From Monilinia fructicola (Eukaryota; Ascomycota; Leotiomycetes; Helotiales; Sclerotiniaceae): 64,000 nucleotides of DNA. Position numbers and translations under genes: made by a program. Shown here piece after piece: positions 46,475 to 57,120 of this stretch. The stretch's first letter is position 1. Every line of letters starts with the position of its first letter. Under the pieces are notes generated by a model, which was not told the DNA's origin, made no database searches, and saw only the letters and a program-made list of their open reading frames with translations. Where the stretch lies: contig VICG01000013.1 in NCBI GenBank assembly GCA_008692225.1, forward strand, positions 1,302,001-1,366,000, given 5' to 3'.

Positions 46475-48299
46475 TCATGCAGAGCCATGGTAAATACCGA
46501 CTCTACATGGAAGGCCGCCCTCCATTGGTAACGTAAGACTATTCTTACTTATTCTCTCTTTCTGATCGATCGGCGAGAAGTTGAAATTAACGGTTAACAT
46601 TGCAATGACTTGTATTGCCACAACTTCCGCCATCTTCTTTCCTAGGCAAGTACGGCTTCCCCCATTAAACACTGGAAATTCGAATGCAGTCTTCGAGATT
46701 AAAACGCCATCGTCTAGCCATCTTTCCGGTTTAAAATCATCAGCATCCTCGCCCCAAGTTATCTTTGACCGGTTCATTGCCCATGGACACCAAACAAGCA
46801 CAGCACCTTTGGGAAGAAATGTTCCATCAGGTAATGTCGTTGCGTGTTCGCACTGCTTGATCTCAAATGGTACTGGTGGGTAGAGTCTTAATGATTCATA
46901 GAAGACAGCCATGATGTATGGCACCTCTGTAGGTTTTAATGTTGCTTTGTATAGGTCCTCGCTACTCAAGGAGGAGAGCTGTAATCGCACTTGATCTATC
47001 ACATTGGGGTGACGCATGAGAAGATAAAAAGTCCAAGTCAGTGCTTGTGCGGTAGTATCGCGGCCTAGAAGTTCTTAGCTGAGGAATTTACATACCTTCA
47101 TCTTTTGCGAGACATACCTGCGGAAAGGTAATTCAGAGCTGCGTCTGCTACCATTTGATGATCATCTATCGAATCCAATAAAGAGTTAATCAGACTGCCA
47201 GAGACAGAGCTCAAAGAGCTTGGTTTGGTGCCCAATTTCTTTTGCTCTCGTCGAGTTTTGATAGCATTTGACACAATCTCAGCGCCAAACTCTTTAACCT
47301 TTGCTATTGATGATCTAAAACGTCCACCAAATATAATTTCAGTGATCGGCCAAAGAGGATTTTGAAACCTCTCACCAGTGGCTCCGGATGCATATTCAAA
47401 AGCTAAAGAAAATGTGTCACCAGAACGCATGTCCATCTAACAACGGTCAGTCAAGAATTCACGATGAGATATCGAGAATCAATATTCTTACATCATATGC
47501 CATTCTTCCCATGAGCTTTGTGGTCAAACCATGGAATACAGCCTCCAAATCAACAATCTTGCCATTGTTTGCAGATGTAAGCTGCGCCAAAGCCTCCACA
47601 AGACAATCTCGGAGTGCTACATCAGTAAGAACTTTTAAATTTGCCACATTCAGAAAATTTAACCCAGCTTTTCGCTGAACCTTCCATAGATCCCCATCAG
47701 CATTGATGATGCCGTTACCGAATAAATCCCAAGACCTCTTTTTGAAAAAATCCCCTTTAGCAAAAATGCCTTCATTCTTCAAAACATACTCGAGGTTTTT
47801 CGGATCATTTATTACCACACCCGGTGGTAATGATGGGACTGAAATTTCAAAAGTCTCGAAGCCAAACCTCCTTTCGCACTTGACGAACCAGGAGAATAGC
47901 TTGTGACGAGCTTGAAGGAAGAGGATACCATTGCCAACTAGTGGCAATGTATTTGGTGGCCGCCTGGATAGTTGATTAGTTTACGAGTAGTTGCGTGGTT
48001 CTTGTTATAAAGACAAGATAAAGACAAGATGTTTTGAGGATTCCGAGAAGCCACTGAATTCTAGCCAAAGGAATACGTATATATATTCTCGTAGGAAATC
48101 TCGGCAGTCATCGTCATGGGTCACATTGAGGATCTCCCGTGATCTTTATCAAAAAACACAAAAACTCGTGATGCCGTGCCATATTCGTGTGTTCCACTCA
48201 CCTCAGCGCTTTTCCATCCCTCTTGATCTCCGAAGCTTTGAACAAAGAACTCGACAAACAAACTGCGATAACAATCGATACAATGATCAAGATATACAT
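46475..48299 (-). CDS. Cytochrome P450 monooxygenase, CYP52/CYP86/CYP704-like
   Basis: Exons in transcript order: 48202-48299, 47492-47963, 47118-47436, 46475-47064; 492 residues. The first exon supplies the membrane anchor (MYILIIVSIVIAVCLSS) and joins through AG|G to the proline hinge RRPPNTLPLVGNG. The I-helix AGRDTTAQAL is completed across the third intron; the ExxR motif ESLRLYP, the PERW block, and heme loop FNGGSRTCLG (cysteine about 436) follow. This pattern is typical of P450s that hydroxylate fatty acids or alkyl chains, but the substrate cannot be read from sequence. Intron 1 (47964-48201) is unusually long for this window at 238 bp; the others are 53-55 bp. It is divergent from the methyltransferase-like gene with a 284-bp shared upstream region. 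Confidence 0.93.
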
Positions 48300-48583
48300 T
48301 TTAATCTATCTTGTTGATGGCGATGTCGATGAAACAAAGGATCATATGCATGAAAAATGTGGTGATGCAATATGCTCAAGAATGGAATGAGGGAACAAGT
48401 TTTGTTACAATCGATGATGATGCTTTGTACTAGCGTCGTCAGGATAAGATAAAGCTTCAAGTTTATGACTTTGAAGACAACATTCATCTAATTATTTCAC
48501 ACTTTTTAATTGTGTATTTATATTCTCTTTCCCATCAAAACTCATATTATTTGATTGAAGATACAAGGAAGAAGGACAGAAAA
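48300..48583. promoter_or_regulatory. Shared upstream region of two divergent genes
   Basis: 284 bp between the ATG of the P450 (minus) and the ATG of the methyltransferase-like gene (plus). It is AT-rich and may act as a bidirectional promoter (inference from layout only). Confidence 0.45.
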
Positions 48584-49825
48584 ATGGTTCTAATTTGTCC
48601 CAGACTTCATCTTTTTGAGATCAATGATCAACCCTGGTTCGTATCCCCTTGCAACAGCAATAAACAAGCTCCCATGCCCTCTCATGCCCTCCCAAGCTCT
48701 CCATCTCTCCCCATTCTCATCAATTCTCCCCCTTCCAAACTAACTGTCCCTCTCCAGGTTTCCCCAATACTTCCGTCTTAAGGTCCAATCCTGCCTCACC
48801 CTCTGCTGGACCTTCCGCGTTCCTATCATTCAACCCTCTTCACCAGCCCAACTAGTCGCTACAACCCTTTCCCGCACTCTCTCCAACAATGTCACATCCT
48901 ATACCTATGTAGATTTCTGTGCTGGAGCCGGGGGTCCTACTCCTTACATCGAAGTGTACATGAATGCACATTTGAAAAGTAACTCATCCTCTGTCTCCAA
49001 CCCTTCAGCATCATCAATAGCCACACACGAAGCTTCATACGCCGAAGTTGCAGCCGCCCCCAAATCTACCAATGGACTTACTCCGCGCTCGCCACGTCCG
49101 GTGAATGGAGATCATGGAGATGCGGGGAATGGAAAAGTACAATTCGTGTTAACAGATTTACATCCACACATACCTGATTGGACCGCAGCCTCGAAACGCA
49201 GTTCTAATCTCAACTTTATCGCGAAACCTGTTGACGCAGCGAATGCACCGAGAGACTTACTGAAGAATGTTCATGGCAATAGTGATATTAATGGCATCCA
49301 TGGAGAAAGAAAGGTGTTTCGATTATACAATTTGGCTTTTCATCATTTTGATAATGAATTGGGAAGTGAGATATTGAAAAACACAGTGGAGACTGCTGAT
49401 GGTTTTGGGTATGTGATTCCTCTCCCCGTTCCTTTCCTTTCCTTTCCCTCCCCTTCAATTTCTTCCCGTATCCCGTTCCGTCCAAAAATTCTAACATCCC
49501 TTCCAGTATATTCGAACTCCAAGAACGCACCCTCTCTTCCTTGATAACCATATTCGCCATGGGCATCATGATAATGGCAATAACCCCGTTTTATTTCTGG
49601 CGTTCTCCAGGACATCTATTCTTTACCTATGTCATACCTATCATCCCATTCGTATTGGTATTTGATGGAATCATCAGTTCATTGAGAACAAGGAGTGCGG
49701 GGGAAGTAGAGGCGTTGATGAAGAAGAGCGGGGGTGATATGGAGGGTTGGAGGGTCTTGAGTGGGAGGGAGAGACATACATGGCCAACGGGATATATGAC
49801 TTGGGTTATGGGTGTTAAGGGGTAA
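48584..49825 (+). CDS. Membrane protein with a methyltransferase-like core, function unknown
   Basis: Exons 48584-48636, 48758-49408 and 49507-49825, 340 residues. The first donor is the weaker GTTCGT; the second intron (GTATGT...TTCCAG) is clear. The core has YVDFCAGAGGPTPYIE, which resembles a SAM-binding motif I, then VLTDLHPHIPDW (acidic residue ending the next strand), then FRLYNLAFHHFDN and GFGIFELQERTLSS, in the order expected of a class I methyltransferase fold. A stretch of S/A-rich sequence is inserted after motif I. Two hydrophobic segments follow (ITIFAMGIMIMAITPFYFW and LFFTYVIPIIPFVLVFDGII), which would fix it in a membrane. Many Pezizomycotina carry proteins of this shape annotated as hypothetical. 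Enzyme activity is not proven by sequence. Confidence 0.75.
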
Positions 49826-50110
49826 ATGATGCTAGAGAGGGTAGGCGTTATGACTCCGATGTTCCGGGCCATTTGAGCTGTGCCTCGGGTAGATGCTGTG
49901 AGATCTATGGATACCCTCAAGCTTCCTGGATACCTTGCTTCATTCACATCAGCTCAGACTTGGAAGAACACTTCAAAAATCGACGGGGTTTAGTCAGTGA
50001 TTTAGCGAACGTGAGAGTTCAACATGTATGAATTGTAGCGTTGAAAGTTTCCAAAGGTCAGCTTAAAGTAATGAGTATATTATTTTTCTTGCTTATCCTT
50101 ATATAATACT
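49826..50110. other. Short spacer between convergent genes
   Basis: 285 bp between the stops of the methyltransferase-like gene and RAD4; expected to hold both terminators. No extra gene. Confidence 0.6.
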
Positions 50111-52692
50111 TCATTCTGGTATGAATCCACCACCCATATCGTCATCATAATCATCATCTGTATATGTATCACTCAACTCACTGCTATCGTCACTCTCCAC
50201 CTCCTCATCTCCTTTCGCAAACCCACCCTCTTCCCCAGTACCCGGAGTTTCGTCCTCTTTCACAAATCCACCTTCGTCCGCTTCCCCTCCCCCTTCATCC
50301 CCACTATCACTACCGTCCTCACCCCCCTCTACCCTCCCCGGATATTCCTCCTCCTTCTCTTCACCTTCCTCCTGCCCCACCTCAAAATACGCACCAACCC
50401 TCTCCCTAACCCTCAACCCAACCAACCACCTCCTCCATAATCTCAACACTCTCTCCCTCCTCTCCTCCTCCCGTTCCCTCTCTCTCTCCTCCGCAATCCC
50501 CTCCACAACACTCTCCACCGCCTCCTTAAACTCCCTCGCCACCACCACCCCCCTAAGAACCGCCGTCCCATGTCTCCCCCTAAACACCCACCCCGTCAAC
50601 GCACTCGCAAAATCCACGCCCAGCAACCTCGCCGCATACATTGCATCTGGCCCTTCCACATCGATATGCACCCCGCCTTTCGGAACCATAGACGGAACAT
50701 ATACGTCGATGTTCCCGAATGAGTTTTTGGGCACTCTGCCGTTTACTACCGGGGGAGGGATGTAGAGTGTTGTTTGAGCTTCTGTATACAAATCTGTGCC
50801 TGGGTTTTCTCCCGCGCCTTCGTCGTTCGAGAGATCGTGCTTTCGGGCTCGGGAGGGTACGCTCTTGGCGGGTTGAGCGTCGGGTTTGATTTCGCGGCCG
50901 AGTCGGTACCACGCTTCTGCACTTCTACATATGTGGACGTCTTTTCGTCGGTATACGTTTTCTAGTTTCTTCTTGCTTCCTGAACTCGTGCTTCCGGTGG
51001 CTACGGTCCCGCTTTCCCTCTCCGCGATGATTACTTCGTTGCGGCGTAGATGACGCTCGAGGGCATATACGGGATGGTCTTTAAAGTCTTGCACGTTTTT
51101 CGGCATTGGCTCTCGTGCTTCGAGCGCTGCTAATTCTCCGTCTTCGATTTGTTCTACGTCGCTTTTCCAAGCTCGAGAATAACGGCAAAGGACCTTGTTC
51201 CACCATTTTTGTCCTCCGGGAACAGATTCGATACGCTGCTTTCGCGTTTTGGAATTGGGCGCTTTAGCATAGCGACGGGTTACGTCACGAGCGGAGGAAT
51301 CGGGTGAGAATGCAAGGACGTAAGAGAGAGCATTTTCTTTGTCGGTAAGAGGTGGCTCGAAGAGGCGGGGTTTAGACATGGACTCCGTTACGAGGGGGTC
51401 AATGGGAATCCATTTTTGGTGCGCGTTATCGAGGATTTCGAGCCAGAAGATGGGGAAGGGAGTTTCACGAATAGGTTTAGATTTTGGGGTTGGCGGAGGT
51501 AAGGGAGTGGGAGTGATGGTGGGAAGGTGATAAGCGGAGGCATTTGGGTGGCCGAGTCGGCTCCGGGGGTTGGAGAGGAGAGTTGCGGTGCTGGGACCGG
51601 GTGAAGGAGCAGGTGGGGGTGGGATGATTGGCCTTGTTCTCGGTTTTGGTGGTTTGGGCATGGATGGGCCTCCAGTGGTGAATGATAGAGGTTGTAGAGA
51701 ACAGACTAGACGAGCTTCCACATCTGCGCTTCGTAATAATGCGCAGAAGAGCTGTGCTCCTACATCTCTAGAGCCTTTAAGTTCCGTGGCCGCTTTCCTA
51801 AAATCTGATTTCTCATATGTAGCATCGGCATCATCCGGTAATTTGTACTATGTAGCGGTCAGAACTGATACATAAGTGAGCGCGAGAATCTAACATTATT
51901 GATATCATCATCATCATCCGCCCACAGCGCTCTCCTCATCCCTCTCTTTGTAATTTGAAACTTTGTTCTCCACATAATAGCCACCATCTCCAAGCCCCTC
52001 TTCAACGCATCAGCCCGACTAAACTGCGATAAATCCTCCCTCGGCCTCAAGAAATCCAGCATCTTTTTATTTAAAAGTGGTCTAAGAGAATCCTGGACAA
52101 TAGGATCGTTACACCATTGATTTCTCATGTCAACATGTGACAATAAACATAAGAGATGTAATCTATGAATCTCCAATCGAAGGGATTTGTCTGCTTGATT
52201 TATAGGTTTGCGTCTGGACGTATTAGTCTGGCGCTGAGGTTCCGGTCTGGTGAGCGTTAATTCTAAATCCCCTGATGGCTCATCGTTTTTGGTGTCAAAA
52301 TTGATGTTTTCCCAGTCGATTTCGACATCAGCATCGCTCTCATCGGTCTCTTCATCGGAATCTCTATATGCCGTTTGTTGATGATTATTTGTATCCCATT
52401 CCAAATCATCGTCATCAGAGCCTTTCGGTGCCGCGATGACATCCTCAAATTCCACATCTTCATCATCTTCGGGGCCGTCATGTGACTTCGACACAGAAGA
52501 AGGGTTTGATGGACCTGATGCCGCAACTGCAGCACCTCGTAAACCAAGCCTCCGCTTCTTCAATGGTCTCTCAGGAACTTCTGGTTGCTCCGGTATGGCC
52601 TCTGCCAGCATATCCCGATATACATCTGGAACAACATTCTGATTGACTACTTTTCCTTTCCCCTTGGGTCTTCCTCTTGTTTTCGGGGGCAT
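50111..52692 (-). CDS. RAD4: DNA damage recognition protein Rad4/XPC
   Basis: Exons 51895-52692 and 51848-separated 50111-51847; the intron 51848-51894 is 47 bp (GTTAGA...ACATAG), phase 0; 844 residues. Rad4 recognises helix-distorting lesions and starts global nucleotide excision repair with Rad23. The N-terminus is basic then acidic (DDEDVEFEDV, DEETDESDADVEIDWE). The transglutaminase-like core is seen in FRKAATELKGSRDVGAQLFC, the Rad4 segment PIFWLEILDNAHQKWIPIDP and SPDSSARDVTRRYA. The beta-hairpin domains follow: HPVYALERHLRRNE (BHD1), LENVYRRKDVHICRSAEAWY (BHD2), and PKNSFGNIDVYVPSMVP with GGVHIDVEGP (BHD3). A helical RWLVGLRVRERV segment and a long acidic tail close the protein. Start matches the basic MPPKTRGRPKGKGK leader. 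Confidence 0.95.
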
Positions 52693-53731
52693 TGTGGTTT
52701 GTAAGCTCTCGTGGTTCGAACAATAATAATGGAATTAATGGATCGGCTTAATTATTTATCTTATAGCTTCTTCAACTCAACGTCCGGGAAAGAATGGTGG
52801 CGATTCCTGAAATTAGATTCGTGATACTACCCACATTCGCGTTTATTGTTGGCTGACTGCCAGTCATTGATTGAGTAATTCAAGTTTGAAGAAAAGATCT
52901 CATTTCCAGAGAGTTATATAAACTGTGCCATCCATCGATTGGATAGACTATTGATACAAGGATTTATACTCAACGGAGATCTTTTGGTTACGAAGCCCAT
53001 TGATGACCGTGATGACCTTCTGTACTCTGTAGGAAGCTTGGATATTGATTAATAAGTATGAATCATAGGTGGAGGGTGTGCGTTTATCAGAAATGTTGAC
53101 AGAAATTGATATACTGTACCTAGGTATTTATTGCCTTCGATATCAGTTCTGGTGGTTCGCCTGTTTATCTGGACGTGATTGATTTTGATATACGCACACC
53201 TAGTAGAACTTTCCCCAGGGTGAGACTGCACTTGTGGTGAACTAAAGCCAGCTTGATGGCTTCGGCCTGGATTACCAATCGAGTAGTCCAATCAGTATGG
53301 CAGCTACTAAGTAGAGTGAGCGGTTTATCTATTCATCTAAAAGCTGATAGGCCGGTTATACCAGTACAGAAATGGTGAGATCACTTCTAAGATCACGTGT
53401 TGGAATCGTATTGTATGGACAGCAAATCCCAATCTACGCACGCAAAAAGGACCTGACTCACTCACTCCATGTAGAGCTGATGGAATTGAAATTCTCCAAA
53501 TTTCCAGTTGTTGAAGTGAGCATATAAAGTGACTGATGGGTTGGTGCTAATGGAACGATGACTTCCAACGTTATTGAGATGATTAGTAGTGTTATATTTT
53601 GAACATCTATTGATCATTTATATAATGTCGGAAGCCATGATGCATACCACAAATTATCTTGATACATTGAAATAATCTAAGCCCTCACTTTTAACTTGGT
53701 GGAATGACACGACCATACGGAACTGGATACC
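52693..53731. other. Intergenic, no gene seen
   Basis: Upstream region of RAD4 and 3' region of the nitrilase gene. Contains one perfect TACCTAGGTA at 53117-53126. Only short frames. Confidence 0.6.
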
Positions 53732-55008
53732 TCACAACTTACTTTCTTCACTGCTGTTCCCTCTCTTCAATGTATGCGCATAATGCCAATCATCTCCTCC
53801 AATATCCATACGCACCTTATATGCCTCTTCTGCCTCCTCCAAAATCTGCATATCCAATTCCACCACAGCCATTCCCTCCTCTCGGCCCATCTTCCCCAAT
53901 GCCCCTTTGAACGGTACCGTAACCTGACTAATACCCAGAAACCCAGAATCTTTCTTGCCCTTTCCTGCTGGTGCTCCAGCATTACAAAATACAATTCCAC
54001 ATGTATTTTCGAATGCTCGCGATACTAAGGTAGATTGAACAAACAATTCCTCGGAAAGTGGGTTGCGTGCCAGTCCTGCGGGGGTACAGTCACTAAGAGT
54101 CCAGAATGTGGGGACGATGATGAGTTTTGCGCCTTGGGAGATGAGTTCGCGGAATGCTTCGGGGAATGCGGTATCCCAGCAGATAAGCATGCCAGCTTTG
54201 CCGATAGGAGTCTCGAAAGCCGTATGTGGGTCATGTGTAGATGATGTTAAATGTGGGCGTTCGGGGTGCCAGAGATTCTTTTTGGTGTAAGAGGAGAGGA
54301 TTTTGCCTTCGGGAGAGATGAAGTGAGCTGTGTTATGGAGGAGTGATGTTTCGGGGTGAACGGTGCAGATTGTCCCGGGGACAATCGATATGTTCAGTTC
54401 AATGGCCAGGGATTGATAGCTCGAGAGGTACTTGGTGGTAATGTCATGGTGACAGAGTGAAAGAAATTCGGGCTCATCTGGAACCCATGAAGTAAGGTGG
54501 TATTCGGGAAGAACCGCAAGGTCGCAGCCTTGAGAAGCGGCGTCTCTGATGAATGCTACAGCTTTTTCAAAGTTGTAGTCGATAGCTAAAGGCTGGTTGA
54601 GAAGTATGAGCTGACGTTCGTGACAAGTTCAAAGCAGCTCTCAAAAAATATGCTGTGAACGCCGCACAAAGATGATAATCATGTGCCGAAGAAACAAAGG
54701 AAAAGATGATGTCCTGTGCAAAGATTTGTTGATAAGTCCATTGATACGTCTGTTGATTTTGGACATCGGCAGCGATCATGACTATAGAAGATATTGTATG
54801 GTGATGTATAGTGAAAGAATTGGTGGTGGTTTGCCCGTACAGTTGGGAAACAAAAAAGGCAGAAACTTCTGCTGATGGTCCTGGAATAACAGTGTTATGA
54901 AAAATAAGCCACTACCATCGAATACTACCTGAGCTAGCGTACAAGAGATATACTAGCACAAACCTTCGGACAGAGCTGCACTAAGGCAATCTTGTATAGT
55001 GGTGCCAT
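53732..55008 (-). CDS. Nitrilase-superfamily carbon-nitrogen hydrolase
   Basis: Exons 54964-55008 and 53732-54592, 301 residues. The short first exon gives MAPLYKIALVQLCPK, the first strand of the fold; it joins in phase to PLAIDYNFEKAVAFIRDAA with no residues missing. The Glu-Lys-Cys triad is complete: E45 in VLPEYHLTSW, lysine 119/120 in SYTKKNLWHPE, and cysteine about 153 in MLICWDTAFPE. Members hydrolyse amides, nitriles or carbamoyl groups, and the W after the catalytic cysteine and the length are typical of the amidase/omega-amidase-like branch. The intron (54593-54963) is 371 bp, far longer than others here. It starts GTTTGT and ends ACCAG, so a small alternative exon inside it is possible. 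Cytosolic, no targeting signal. Confidence 0.87.
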
Positions 55009-55841
55009 TTCCCCTGTGTTTGTTGCTTTGAAACTTCTCAATATATTGTCAGTGTCTGCTACTGGATATATTATGACACCTGATGCTTACTACGTTCTCT
55101 TTCGGATTCTCGTTATTTTCGGTACACTCAGCTCTGTATCAAGCTGAGCTCCAACGTCAAGAGGAAAGTGGCGTGGAATGAGGGGCATCTTATGAGCGGA
55201 CGCTAGCGGAAAGGCTTTGCTTCATTTGGCTCTAGCGTTCAATTCTATTAAGCATAACTCGACGTACCTAGGTACTCCTTTATATGCATCGAATGGTAAT
55301 CTTACCGTCTGCTGAGGTGCGACTTCTCCAGACATACTCATATGAAATGATAGAAAAGCCATTATCGTCAATTTCTGGCTTCCTCATGAAGCTCAGGTGT
55401 GCTTTGATGTGTCATCAGGATTGTTAGCTGCCTGAATGGCTGAAAAATCCATATAACCTTAGGTAACATAGCGTGGGTTAAACTGCGCATCTCACTAGCC
55501 GCATGTAGGTAAGCACTTCAACACCAAATTTTGATATCATAGATGCAATGATCAATATTTTGCTCACCCCTACACTTGCTCATTATGATGAACCCATTAG
55601 ACGCGTTGTCACTGGCCGGGATAATCTTACATTCTGTGCAATTTAGCTCGGAGGTGCTTGCTGGCACTAACGAGCTCTACAAGTCAGGCGCTCAGACTTG
55701 AATGTTAATAAGCAATTAGGTCTTGTAACCGATAACTTGTCCAGGAGATTCTCGGATACTTATTGGGGTATAGCCGGGATGGGGGTCCAATCTACACCCT
55801 CATATGACACCTTTATATGTATCTGAAGAGACGCAACGGAT
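55009..55841. other. Intergenic, no gene seen
   Basis: Promoter side of the nitrilase gene, with a perfect TACCTAGGTA at 55265-55274. No meaningful open frame before the NACHT relic. Confidence 0.6.
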
Positions 55842-57120
55842 TTGTCTAAAGAGCTTTATACCAGGCTTCACAATCTAAAAGTGATGGCAACTGGGAATCG
55901 CAAGAAATGGAAAACACTCAAGCAAGCATTGAAGTCAGTTTGGTCTGAGAAGGAGTTAACAACCCTAATGCATCGGCTCGCGTTATCAAGGGATTCGACA
56001 GATGCATATAGTTGTAAATCTTCGGTGAGAAATTCTAGGAAGTCCTAGACTGACAGTGACAATCAGAAGAGATCAGCTTGTCCTCATGTCCTCAAATCAA
56101 ACAAGTCGCTCGATTCTAGTACGCAAACTATTATTACTGCACTTCTCAAGCATGGTGATGAAGTCGACAAAAGCGTTTAAGACCAGACTATGGCAATCAC
56201 TCAGGTGCTTGTGAGAATGGAGTTTCTAGCTGAGAAGCACGCATTTCCGGCAAGTATTGTGTGCCATTTCGAGACATTTGAGGGCCTGTAAGCTTAATCG
56301 TTTCCTTCATTTCGCGATGCTCGATGGCTATGCCTATATGAATTATAAGCTTGTCGTACCAGAGATTCTCAAGGGCCTCAGAAATAAAGATAATGTACAG
56401 GATCTTCTAGAACGTATTGAAATTACCCCCCTCGATCTGGAAGATTTGATTTCTTCTATGCTTGATAACATTGACCCATTTTATGATAGGAAATCTGCGT
56501 TGATATTTATTGTTTTTCTAACGGCAAACGTACATGGATATCTTGAGCCTTTCCTTCGCTCTCTATTACAGTAATAATCGAGCCGGAATATTGGGTTTGA
56601 CTTACAAGATCTGTAAATGAGAAATACCAAAAATTGAGATCTTCTAAAACTACAGTGTGCAGACCTACTCGAGACTGGACAAAGATGTTCTCCAGGCTTT
56701 GGGTATCTTGGATATCGGATCTCATACCTACACTGTAGCGTCCGAGAATTCTTGGAACGCCCAGAAATCCACCAAAAGCTTTCGAAACTTATTTCAAGAA
56801 CAGAATTTGAGCCACACACTACGCTTCTCCGGTCATACATGAAAGAATTCGAGAAACCAGAGCTAAAAGAAAACGCCTATATGTAATTTCCGGGCTTTAT
56901 CCCTTTATGACAACAGTCCTTCATCACACTCGTATGACAGAAGTCGCTCAATCAGATTTTTATATTGTGTCATTAAATGTATTTGCGGCTTCGATAAACG
57001 ACTGCAGGCTCATAAGTACAATCTGGGCACAAAATGACTTCTCTTCTTTTCTGCACATCGCAGTCAACTGGGCTCTTTTGTTTGGAGAGGAAGGGACATA
57101 TAATTATTCTTGATTCGCTT
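55842..57120 (+). pseudogene. Relic of a fungal NACHT/NLR-like protein, nucleotide-binding core deleted
   Basis: The first block (55842-56048) encodes LYTRLHNLKV, KWKTLKQALKSVWSEKELTT and HRLALSRD, the helical N-terminal region typical of fungal NACHT proteins. A short frame-shifted stretch then reads LDSSTQTIITALLKH. The next block (56257-56574) reads LVVPEILKGLRNKDNVQDL, then ITPLDLEDLISSMLDNIDPF, which normally lies after the NACHT ATPase. After two stops (56575) the same frame continues to YRISYLHCSVREFLERPEI and TTLLRSYM, ending at TAA 56893-56895. Frame-shifted remnants run to about 57120. The P-loop, Walker B and intervening ~1 kb are missing, so it cannot be a working NLR. Such proteins act in non-self recognition and programmed cell death in fungi. 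Confidence 0.8.

Noticed and set aside
50164..50965. Plus-strand frames opposite RAD4
   Set aside because: Antisense shadows of the acidic tail and BHD region.
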